NCBI GenBank assembly: GCA_002372815.1
Contig: DFIR01000092.1
Location: 50,253 to 96,252, forward strand
DNA: 46,000 nucleotides
Direction: 5' to 3'
Source of the DNA: Lachnospiraceae bacterium UBA3692
GTDB lineage: Bacteria; Bacillota; Clostridia; Lachnospirales; Lachnospiraceae
The position numbers and the translations under genes are program-made. Below, piece by piece: positions 39,081 through 46,000 of the stretch (positions within the stretch are counted from its first letter, which is position 1; every line of letters begins with the position of its first letter). The notes beneath the pieces are model-generated. The model was not told where the DNA came from. It saw only the letters and a list, made by a program, of their open reading frames with translations, and did no database searches.

Positions 39081-40472
39081 TTGCGGCTTCTGAGAGCAAC
39101 TTTTGACAGATATTTCATACAGCACACGATGATGATCGCACTGCCGATCATGCTGCAGAACGGTATCACCAACTTCGTGAACATGCTGGACAACATCATG
39201 GTGGGAAGAGTCGGGACGGATCCGATGACGGGCGTCTCGATCGTCAATTCCCTCCTGTTTGTCTGGAACCTCTGTGTGTTCGGAGGACTGTCGGGCATCG
39301 GGATCTTCACGGCGCAGTACTGCGGCAAGGGAGATCACGAGGGCGTCCGCCACACGTTCCGGCTGCAGCTGGGCGTGTCCCTACTTCTCGTGATCGCGGG
39401 GATCGCCGTGTTTCAGACGTTCGGACAGAACCTGATCGGCCTGTACCTGCACGAGGACAGCGGCGGCGGGAATGTCCAGGCGACGCTGCAGGCCGCCATG
39501 AGCTATCTCGGCGTCATGTGCATCGGATTCCTTCCCTTTGCCCTGACACAGGCCTATGACACGACGATCCGGTCCCACGGGGAGACGGTCGCGCCGATGG
39601 TCGCCACCTTCCTCGCCGTCGGTGTGAACCTGGTCGGCAACTATATCCTGATCTACGGAAAGTGCGGGGCACCGGCCCTCGGCGTGACGGGTGCCGCGAT
39701 CGCCACCGTGATCTCCCGATTCGTGGAGCTCGCGTATATCGTCGTATGGGCGCATACACATACGGAGAGAATGCCGTTCATCGTCGGCGCCTACCGGAGC
39801 CTGTACGTGCCGAAGGAGCTGATCGCCGGCTGCATCCGCAAAGGGCTGCCGCTCCTGCTGAACGAGGCGCTCTGGTCCGGCGGACAGGCGACGCTCACGC
39901 AGTGCTACAGCGTGCGGGGACTGTCCGTGGTGTCGGCGCTCAACATCGCCCAGACGATCGGCAACGTGTTCAACGTGGCGTTCATCGCCATGGGCAGCGC
40001 GACGGCCATCATCATCGGCCAGCGCCTGGGAGAGTGGGGAGAGTCCAGGAAGAAGGAACTGAAAGAGGAGGCGTGGAAGCTGATGCTCTTCTCCGTGGTC
40101 CTCTGCGTGATCTCGGCGCTTCTGATGGTCCTGGTCTCCGGCATCTTCCCGAAGATCTACAACACGACGGAGGAGATCCGCGCCCTGGCGACGGGACTGA
40201 TCTGCGTCATGGCGGCCTTCATGCCGGTGCACGCCTTCAACAACGCCTCCTACTTCATCATCCGGTCCGGCGGGAAGACCTTCATCACCTTCCTGTTCGA
40301 CTCCTGCTTCTGCTGGGCGGCCTCGATCCCGGCCGCCATGTTCCTGTCCCGCTGCACGGCCATGCCGATCCTGCCGCTCTACGCCTGTGTGGCGGCTGTC
40401 GAGCTGGTCAAGGTGGTGATCGGCGTGAGCCTGGTCAACAAGGGGATCTGGATCCGGGACATCACCATCTGA
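39081..40472 (+). CDS. MATE-family multidrug/Na+ antiporter
   Basis: 463 residues and about twelve membrane helices. The TTG start has GGGAGG 8 nt upstream. The family signs are the two similar halves, with IALPIMLQNGITNFVNMLDN at the front and GLPLLLNEALWSGGQATLTQ opening the second half, and the motif NIMVGRVGTDPMTGVS. MATE proteins export cationic drugs or metabolites using sodium or proton gradients. A stem-loop without T-run lies after the gene (about 40493-40524). Confidence 0.93.
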   Translation: MRLLRATFDRYFIQHTMMIALPIMLQNGITNFVNMLDNIMVGRVGTDPMTGVSIVNSLLFVWNLCVFGGLSGIGIFTAQYCGKGDHEGVRHTFRLQLGVSLLLVIAGIAVFQTFGQNLIGLYLHEDSGGGNVQATLQAAMSYLGVMCIGFLPFALTQAYDTTIRSHGETVAPMVATFLAVGVNLVGNYILIYGKCGAPALGVTGAAIATVISRFVELAYIVVWAHTHTERMPFIVGAYRSLYVPKELIAGCIRKGLPLLLNEALWSGGQATLTQCYSVRGLSVVSALNIAQTIGNVFNVAFIAMGSATAIIIGQRLGEWGESRKKELKEEAWKLMLFSVVLCVISALLMVLVSGIFPKIYNTTEEIRALATGLICVMAAFMPVHAFNNASYFIIRSGGKTFITFLFDSCFCWAASIPAAMFLSRCTAMPILPLYACVAAVELVKVVIGVSLVNKGIWIRDITI

Positions 40473-40564
40473 GCGGAGGAGAGGAAAGAGACCAGCGCCA
40501 GCGAACTGGTGCCGGCGCTGCTGGAGATCCGGGACTGGAAGGTCTGAGCAAAGACTGAAAACTC

Positions 40565-40593
40565 TTTCCAGATGACGCACCGTGTTGTAAAAT
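40565..40593 (+). promoter_or_regulatory. Promoter of the PNPOx/amidase pair
   Basis: TTTCCA (40565-40570), 17 bp, TAAAAT (40588-40593), 43 nt before the next start codon. Confidence 0.45.
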
Positions 40594-40635
40594 GTTCGGG
40601 ACACAACACGCCGTCCGCTGAAGAGAGGAGTCACC

Positions 40636-41118
40636 ATGAGCAGTACGGAATTCAGAAAAATGCGCAGATTCAAACAGGCGCTGCCATATGAAGAATGCGA
40701 GGAGATCCTTCGCGGCGAGCCGAGAGGCGTTCTCTCGGTGCTGGGCGAGAACGGCTATCCCTACGGCTTCCCCATGGACTTCGTCTACGAGGACGGGAAA
40801 CTGTACTTCCACTGTGCGAAGGTGGGACACAAGCTGGACGCCCTGCGCGCGTGCGACAGGGTCTCCTTCTGCGTGATGGACCAGGGATACAGGAAAGAAG
40901 GTGACTGGGCCCTGAACATCCGCAGCGTGATCATCTTCGGCAGGATCCGTTTCATCGAGGATCCCGAGGAGACGATCGAGCGGGTGAGACATCTGGGCCT
41001 CAAGTATTATCCGACACGTGAGTCGGTGGAGGAGGAGATCCGGCAGGCGGGTGCGCGCGTGCAGATCCTTGAGCTGACCATCGACCACATGACGGGGAAG
41101 CTGGTGAATGAATCATGA
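40636..41118 (+). CDS. Pyridoxamine-phosphate-oxidase-like / Nim-type flavoprotein
   Basis: 160 residues. The blocks GVLSVLGENGYPYGFPMDFV, YFHCAKVGHKLDALRACDRV and VSFCVMDQ follow the split-barrel FMN-binding fold of the Nim-like branch of PNPOx proteins. Some members inactivate 5-nitroimidazole drugs; most have no known substrate. The stop overlaps the amidase start (ATGA). Confidence 0.88.
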   Translation: MSSTEFRKMRRFKQALPYEECEEILRGEPRGVLSVLGENGYPYGFPMDFVYEDGKLYFHCAKVGHKLDALRACDRVSFCVMDQGYRKEGDWALNIRSVIIFGRIRFIEDPEETIERVRHLGLKYYPTRESVEEEIRQAGARVQILELTIDHMTGKLVNES

Positions 41119-42011
41119 GCAGGAAGATGACGAGGATCGTGGCGATCCTGATCCTGGCGGCGATGCTGGCCGGAGCGATCTTCTCCGTGCGTGCCGGCGC
41201 TGAGGAATATGATGAGACGGCACAGCTTCTGGAGGAGACTTCGGAAGAAGTGATCGCGGCCGCGAAGCTGGCCAAAGAAGAGGCGTGGAAGGCCGCCCAC
41301 ATCGGGGACGGCCGGACCGTGGTGCTGGATCCCGGGCATTCCTCCGTGATCCCTTCGGGCTCCGTGCCGCTGGGCCCCGGGTCCGGCCAGATGAAGGCGG
41401 CGGACACGCACGGGACGAGCGGGGTCGCCACCGGCATGGCGGAATATACGCTGACGATGTCGATCTGTCAGCAGCTGCGGGACGTGCTCGAAGCGGAAGG
41501 CTACAAGGTGCTCCTCACCCATGAGACGAACGACACGGCGCACAGCTGTGTGGACCGCGCGAAGGTAGCCAACGATGCTGACGCGGATATTTTCCTCCGG
41601 ATCCACGCGAACGGGTCCGATGACCGGTACGTGACCGGCGCGATGACCATCTGCATCACGCCCTCGAACCCCTTCTGCCCCGAGCAGTACGCCGAGTCGC
41701 GGAGACTGTCGGAGATCCTGCTCAGGGATTACACGGAGGAGACGGGCATCGAGGAGGAATACGTCTGGGAGACCGATTCCATGACCGGCAACAACTGGGC
41801 CCAGATGCCCTGCACGATCCTGGAGATGGGCTACATGACCAACCCGGAGGAGGACCGGCTGATGGCGGATCCGGAGTTCCAGCGCGTGATGGTGGCCGCG
41901 ATCGCGAAGGGGATCGACAATTATTTCGCGGAAGCCGAACCTGCTGCGGAGCCGGAAGCTGCCGCGGAATCTGAGACAGATGCGGAGGAAGAGCCGTCCG
42001 CACAGGAATAA
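41115..42011 (+). CDS. Secreted N-acetylmuramoyl-L-alanine amidase (Amidase_3)
   Basis: 298 residues. Signal peptide (IVAILILAAMLAGAIFSVRA). Zinc ligands of the Amidase_3 fold are H75 (VLDPGHSS), E110 (GMAEYTLTM) and the His in LRIHANG; the catalytic Glu is in ILEMGYMTN near residue 237. It cuts the bond between muramic acid and the stem peptide. The last 25 residues are an Ala/Glu/Pro tail encoded in the region shared with the convergent peptidase gene. Confidence 0.94.
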   Translation: MSRKMTRIVAILILAAMLAGAIFSVRAGAEEYDETAQLLEETSEEVIAAAKLAKEEAWKAAHIGDGRTVVLDPGHSSVIPSGSVPLGPGSGQMKAADTHGTSGVATGMAEYTLTMSICQQLRDVLEAEGYKVLLTHETNDTAHSCVDRAKVANDADADIFLRIHANGSDDRYVTGAMTICITPSNPFCPEQYAESRRLSEILLRDYTEETGIEEEYVWETDSMTGNNWAQMPCTILEMGYMTNPEEDRLMADPEFQRVMVAAIAKGIDNYFAEAEPAAEPEAAAESETDAEEEPSAQE

Positions 42012-44134
42012 CGTTCGAACCAGTCCGTGATCTCCTGCAGCCTGCGGAGGCGGTGCTTCGGCTTGCCGCTGCGGGAGAGCTCGTGGTTCTCTCCTTTGAA
42101 GATGCACATGCGGCTCTCGACGCCCCGCTGGCGGAGGGCCGTGAAGAACTGGATGCCCTCGGCGAGCGGGCAGCGGTAGTCCTCCTCACTGTGGATGAAG
42201 AGCGTGGGCGTCTTCACATGGTCCGCATAGCGCAGCGGGCTGTGGGACCAGATCTGCAGAAGGTCGCGGTCCGTGGAGATCCCCGCGCCGCACTGGTCCT
42301 CCGTGAAGACCGGGCCGATATCGGAGATGCCGTACATGGAGATCCAGCTGGAGATGCTTCGCTGGGAGGCCGCGCAGCAGAAACGGTCGGTGTGGCCGAC
42401 GACCCAGTTGGTCATGAAGCCGCCGTAGCTGCCGCCGGTGACGCAGACCCGCGCCGGATCGATCGCCGGATAGCGGGAGAGCACTTCATCGGTGAAGGCC
42501 ATGAGATCCTCATAATCCGTGGTCCCGTAGCGGTTCCGCATGAACATGAATGCATTTCCCTTGCCGTCACCGCCAAAGGGATTGCAGAAGAAGACGAAAT
42601 AGCCCTTGCCCGCCCAGAGCTGCATCTCGTGGAAGAACAGCTCGCCGTAGGCGCATTTGGGACCGCCGTGGATATCCAGGACCGCCGGATACCGGCGGCC
42701 TTCTTCATATCCGAAGGGCAGAAGGACCCAGCCGTCGACTTCGTGGTCCCCGCGCTGCAGCACCATATGCCGGGGAGCGGAGACGAAGCGTCCCTGCAGC
42801 GCTTCAGCGGTATAATTCGTGAGGCGCAGCATCCCGCCGCGGGGCTCCGGAGTACCGTTTTCGGGTGTGACCGGCGGATATTCGCTCCCGTCGGAAACAT
42901 CCGGCAGGGGCATCTCATAGAGCTCCTCCATGTCGAGGCCGTCCATGCAGACCATGAGGATCCGGTCCCCGAGCACGGCGAAGTCATCGACGCTGCCGCG
43001 GGGCTGGGCCAGGATCTCGCTCCGTCCGTCCGGGGTGAGTCTGCAGAGGCAGGACCTGTAGCCGAGCGTGGTCACGAAGTAGAGGGACCCGTCCTGCATG
43101 CGCGCGTTCGTCGTGTGCCCGTACTGCACGTCCGTCAGCACTTCGTTGACGAGGGAGGAGTCCCCGCGCGCGAGGAGACGGAGCGGCGCGTAGGCCGGAT
43201 CCGCCTGTTCGCCGGGAACGGAAGCACCGTCCGCCGGCAGGACGAAGAAATGCGGGTTCTCATTGACGCCGCAGGTGCGGCAGTCGGAGGCCGCGACGAC
43301 GAGGCGGCGCCCCGTCTGGTCATACTGCAGGACATAGTAGGCGAGATCCTGCGGCACAAGGCACCGGACCTCCCCGCTGTCCAGAGAGACGCTGTAGAGG
43401 CGCTGCTCCCACTGCCGGATACCGTCCACAGTAGATGCGGCGTAATAGACGATGCCTGCCTCTTCGTCGAGATCGTAGAGGGAGACGTCCTGCGCGGGCG
43501 GCGTGAGGCGCAGATATCCGCCGGAGACCTTCGGGTCCGCCAGGTACAGTGCCGTGCGCATTCCGTTCACGAGCCCGGCGCCGTTGGACCAGAAGGGGCT
43601 CTCGTCGACGACCGTGTAATCGGCGTCCTCCTTGCGCGCCTTCATCCAGGCATCCCGCGTCTCCTTGGAAGCCAGATACAGATCCGGGGCGTCCTTGTGG
43701 ACCGTTCCCGCGAAGAGATATCTCCCTCCGCCGAGCGCTCTTACGGAAGAAGCGCTGAAAGGTGTGGAGAAAGCGAGTGCCGCCTCACCGCCGTCGATGG
43801 GAAGGCGGTAGAAGTGGGTCACGGGGTCGCCGTCATCGGCCTGTTTCTTCTGGGCTTCTGTCCGGACGGCGGCGAAGAGAAGATGCCGGTCGTCCTCCCA
43901 GGTGTAGAACCGCACCTTTCCGTCGGCGGTCATCGGCCGGATTCCTTCGGGCGCGACCAGCGAGAGGTCGCTGCGATAGCTGTCGTTCTCCCTGTCCATG
44001 CGCGCTGTGACCATGGCGGCCTGCCGGCCGTCGGGGGACCGCTGCAGGGAGGAGAGAAATGTATACCTGTACAGATCGTCCGCCTGTACCGGTGTAAGGA
44101 GACCGGCGTCTGCCGGCCGCTGCGATGATTTCAT
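41921..44134 (-). CDS. S9-family prolyl oligopeptidase / acylaminoacyl-peptidase-like
   Basis: 737 residues; ATG 44134 has AGGAGG 8 nt before it. The N-terminal part is a beta-propeller-type domain (SDLSLVAPEGIRPMTADGKV and later). The C-terminal alpha/beta hydrolase domain has the nucleophile S569 (TGGSYGGFMTNW), the acid at about D652 (SEEDYRCPLAEG) and H684 (KGENHELSR). These peptidases release dipeptides or acylated residues from short peptides. The fold should end at DWFERY; a 28-residue Ser/Ala/Gly tail continues into the convergent amidase gene (91-bp overlap). Confidence 0.93.
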   Translation of the reverse strand: MKSSQRPADAGLLTPVQADDLYRYTFLSSLQRSPDGRQAAMVTARMDRENDSYRSDLSLVAPEGIRPMTADGKVRFYTWEDDRHLLFAAVRTEAQKKQADDGDPVTHFYRLPIDGGEAALAFSTPFSASSVRALGGGRYLFAGTVHKDAPDLYLASKETRDAWMKARKEDADYTVVDESPFWSNGAGLVNGMRTALYLADPKVSGGYLRLTPPAQDVSLYDLDEEAGIVYYAASTVDGIRQWEQRLYSVSLDSGEVRCLVPQDLAYYVLQYDQTGRRLVVAASDCRTCGVNENPHFFVLPADGASVPGEQADPAYAPLRLLARGDSSLVNEVLTDVQYGHTTNARMQDGSLYFVTTLGYRSCLCRLTPDGRSEILAQPRGSVDDFAVLGDRILMVCMDGLDMEELYEMPLPDVSDGSEYPPVTPENGTPEPRGGMLRLTNYTAEALQGRFVSAPRHMVLQRGDHEVDGWVLLPFGYEEGRRYPAVLDIHGGPKCAYGELFFHEMQLWAGKGYFVFFCNPFGGDGKGNAFMFMRNRYGTTDYEDLMAFTDEVLSRYPAIDPARVCVTGGSYGGFMTNWVVGHTDRFCCAASQRSISSWISMYGISDIGPVFTEDQCGAGISTDRDLLQIWSHSPLRYADHVKTPTLFIHSEEDYRCPLAEGIQFFTALRQRGVESRMCIFKGENHELSRSGKPKHRLRRLQEITDWFERYSCADGSSSASVSDSAAASGSAAGSASAK

Positions 44135-44168
44135 GTGTGTGACCTCCTGTCTTAAAAGTGTACTGTCC

Positions 44169-44197
44169 ATTCTACAATAAGAACGGATTGCGTACAA
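44169..44197 (-). promoter_or_regulatory. Promoter of the S9 peptidase gene
   Basis: On the minus strand TTGTAC (44192-44197), 17 bp, TAGAAT (44169-44174), about 35 nt before the start codon. Confidence 0.6.
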
Positions 44198-44315
44198 TCC
44201 TTGCAGCCGGAGGAAGAGGGAAAATGTATCTCCCTGCAGTTTTGTGGTACAATGAGGCTGGTGCGGCCGCGCCGCGCCGGAAGAGGCGGCAGCCTGACCC
44301 GAAAGGAGGGAAAGG

Positions 44316-44939
44316 ATGGATATCATCAAGATCGTGATCACGGGCGGTCCCTGCGGAGGGAAATCCACCGGGATGGAGTGGATCCGGAAAGCTTTTACGG
44401 AGGAGCAAGGGTGGCGTGTAGTGATCGTGCCGGAGACAGCGACCGAGCTGATCGGCGGCGGCGTGACGCCCTGGACCTGCGGCACCAACCTTGACTATCA
44501 GAAATGCCAGATGCGCCTTCAGCTGGAGAAGGAGGACATCTTCGGGCAGGGCGTGCGCACGATGGATGCGGACAGGGTCCTGATGGTCTGCGACCGCGGG
44601 GCGCTGGACAACAAGATCTACATGAACGAGGAGGAATACGCGGAGGTCCTCCGGTTCGTGGGGAGAGACGAGCAGTCCCTGCTCGACAGCTACGACGCGG
44701 TCTTCCACCTGGTGACGGCCGCCGACGGCGCGGAGGCTTACTACAGCCTCGATAACAACGGTGCGCGCTACGAGACACCGGCACAGGCCGTCGAGATGGA
44801 CCGGCGGGGGATCCGCTGCTGGTCGTCCCACCACCACCTCAGGATCATCGACAACAGCACAGGGTTTGACGAGAAGATGGAGCGGCTGATCGCGGAGATC
44901 CGCTCTTTCCTGGACGACCGGCAAGCAGGAAGTAAATAG
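44316..44939 (+). CDS. AAA_28-type P-loop NTPase/kinase
   Basis: 207 residues. Walker A GGPCGGKST at 10-18; VVIVPETATELIGGG and VLMVCDRGALDNKIYM give the Walker-B-like and substrate-site acidic residues. The overall pattern is that of AAA_28 / Ttd14-like NadR-related ATPases, which may be nucleotide or small-molecule kinases. GAAAGGAGGG precedes the ATG. It lies 19 bp before the FAD enzyme gene. Confidence 0.8.
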   Translation: MDIIKIVITGGPCGGKSTGMEWIRKAFTEEQGWRVVIVPETATELIGGGVTPWTCGTNLDYQKCQMRLQLEKEDIFGQGVRTMDADRVLMVCDRGALDNKIYMNEEEYAEVLRFVGRDEQSLLDSYDAVFHLVTAADGAEAYYSLDNNGARYETPAQAVEMDRRGIRCWSSHHHLRIIDNSTGFDEKMERLIAEIRSFLDDRQAGSK

Positions 44940-44977
44940 AAAGCAGGAAGTAAAGAGAATGCAGGAAGTGAAGAGTA
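44924..44977 (+). repeat. Three near-perfect 18-bp repeats between two genes
   Basis: The unit GCAGGAAGTAAATAGAAA and two variants (GCAGGAAGTAAAGAGAAT, GCAGGAAGTGAAGAGTAA) run from the end of the NTPase gene across the gap into the first codons of the next gene. Each unit contains AGGAAG, so they duplicate the ribosome binding site, and a stop and the ATG start are made by the repeat. Confidence 0.8.
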
Positions 44978-46000
44978 AGAGATATGATGTGATCATCATC
45001 GGCGCGGGTCCCGGCGGGATCTTCTCCGCCTATGAACTTGTGAACGGGAACCCGGACCTGAAGGTCGCCGTGTTTGAGAAGGGCAATGAGCTCACGAAGA
45101 GACGCTGTCCCATCGACGGCGAGACGGTCACGAAGTGCATCGGCTGCAGCACCTGCTCGATCATGAGCGGATTCGGCGGCGCCGGCGCCTTCTCGGACGG
45201 AAAATACAATATCACCAATGACTTCGGCGGCACGCTCCACGAGTACATCGGCAAGAAGAAGGCTCTCGAGCTGATGGAATATGTGGATGAGATCAACCTC
45301 TCCCACGGCGGAGAGGGGACGAAACTGTACAGCACCGCCAACACAGAGCTCAAGAAGCTCTGCATGCAGAACAAGCTGAAACTTCTGGACGCCTCCGTGC
45401 GCCATCTCGGGACGGATATCAACTATGTGGTCCTGGAGAACCTGTACGCGGAGCTCAAGGACAAGGCGGACTTCTATTTCCGCACACCGGTGCGCAGGAT
45501 CGAGGCCTGCGGGGAGGAGAGCGGGGAGGATCGCACGAAGGCCTGCGGTTACAGGATCTACACGGAGGAGGACGTGTTCACATGCGGCACGTGCATCGTC
45601 TCCGTCGGCCGCAGCGGCAGCAAGTGGATGCAGCAGGTCTGCGGGGAGCTGGAGATCCCCACCAGGTCGAACCGCGTGGACATCGGCGTGCGCGTAGAGC
45701 TTCCGGCGGCGCTGTTCTCCCACCTTACCGACGAGCTGTACGAGAGCAAGATCGTCTACCGCACGGAGAAGTTCGAGGACAACGTCCGCACCTTCTGCAT
45801 GAACCCTTACGGGCGGGTCGTCAATGAGAACACGAACGGCATCGTGACCGTGAACGGCCACAGCTTCGAGGATCCGGCGCGCCAGACCCAGAACACGAAC
45901 TTCGCGCTGCTCGTCTCCAAGCATTTCTCCGTTCCGTTCAAAGACAGCAACGGATACGGCGAGTCGATCGCCCGCCTCTCCAACATGCTGGGCGGCGGCG
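44959..46000 (+). CDS. NAD(P)/FAD-dependent oxidoreductase, 5' part
   Basis: 347 codons are readable before the window ends. The FAD-binding GxGxxG loop is IIIGAGPGGIFSAYEL near residues 12-27. Then comes a cysteine set (KRRCPIDGE, CIGCSTCSIM) and the conserved block SGFGGAGAFSDGKYN. A later loop reads CIVSVGRSGSKWM. This matches the FAD-dependent protein family (COG2509-like), whose substrate is unknown. The ATG arises within an 18-bp repeat that also supplies its AGGAAG ribosome binding site. Confidence 0.88.
   Translation, partial: MQEVKSKRYDVIIIGAGPGGIFSAYELVNGNPDLKVAVFEKGNELTKRRCPIDGETVTKCIGCSTCSIMSGFGGAGAFSDGKYNITNDFGGTLHEYIGKKKALELMEYVDEINLSHGGEGTKLYSTANTELKKLCMQNKLKLLDASVRHLGTDINYVVLENLYAELKDKADFYFRTPVRRIEACGEESGEDRTKACGYRIYTEEDVFTCGTCIVSVGRSGSKWMQQVCGELEIPTRSNRVDIGVRVELPAALFSHLTDELYESKIVYRTEKFEDNVRTFCMNPYGRVVNENTNGIVTVNGHSFEDPARQTQNTNFALLVSKHFSVPFKDSNGYGESIARLSNMLGGG

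Noticed and set aside
42053..44128. 691-codon plus-strand frame opposite the S9 peptidase
   Set aside because: The peptidase on the minus strand has intact catalytic motifs, promoter and ribosome binding site; the antisense frame shows no domain.
1..46000. CRISPR array
   Set aside because: No series of spaced direct repeats of 23-40 bp was seen; the repeats found are short tandem or terminal repeats.
1..46000. rRNA genes, insertion sequences and transposases
   Set aside because: No rRNA-like segment and no transposase motif was seen outside the tRNA-Trp element.

Overview
The window is GC-rich chromosomal DNA from a Gram-positive bacterium of the Bacillota, most likely a Clostridia / Lachnospiraceae-type anaerobe. 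The evidence is the clpC-radA gene order, strong AGGAGG-type ribosome binding sites, frequent TTG and GTG starts, stop/start overlaps (ATGA, GTGA, TTGA), NlpC/P60 and choline-binding-type wall proteins, a DegV protein and a CmpB-family membrane protein. No species can be named from the sequence alone.

Layout. 1-2224: the 3' part of clpC and all of radA. 2259-2381: promoter and gene of tRNA-Trp(CCA). 2365-12948: an integrated mobile element of about 10.6 kb, bounded by a perfect 20-bp repeat of the tRNA 3' end. It has a divergent XRE repressor, an excisionase-like HTH protein, a DUF6291-type replication protein, an Erf/Rad52-like annealing protein, a PD-(D/E)xK resolvase-like nuclease, many tiny zinc-ribbon proteins, a sigma-70-family factor, a ribbon-helix-helix protein with matching palindromic operators, and a tyrosine integrase next to the right end. 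No terminase, portal, capsid, tail, lysis or conjugation gene is visible, so it looks like the early half of a prophage or a satellite. 12949-13237: a relic of the left end of a related element, so the tRNA site has been used at least twice.

13238-17519: a MacA/MacB-type export system whose adaptor carries a large insertion, plus an HMA-like small protein. 17555-19760: queuosine precursor operon queC-yhhQ-queF behind a consensus promoter and a leader that resembles a preQ1-I riboswitch. 19823-21193 (minus): rpoN (sigma-54), probably leaderless. 21257-25231: ECF sigma factor, membrane anti-sigma factor and a secreted NlpC/P60 hydrolase. 25322-29748: DegV, then a run encoding a tiny membrane protein, a CmpB-like membrane protein, a monoglyceride-lipase-like hydrolase and a secreted nuclease, then a LacI regulator. 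29935-34969: a second NlpC/P60 protein coupled to a cell-wall-binding repeat protein, a PfkB kinase, an amidohydrolase and two small membrane proteins. 35089-38855 (minus): an ADP-ribosylglycohydrolase fused to a DUF6273-like domain, with a zinc-ribbon membrane protein upstream. 39081-46000: MATE exporter, PNPOx/Nim-like flavoprotein, secreted amidase, convergent overlapping S9 peptidase, AAA-type NTPase and the start of an FAD-dependent oxidoreductase.

The least explained parts are the element's array of small modular RLIDAD/zinc-ribbon proteins (7535-9344), the phased 11-bp end repeats with the relic end beyond attR, the RHH/operator switch, the adaptor with its insertion, and the glycohydrolase fusion. 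All functional calls rest on motifs read by eye; no database search was possible.
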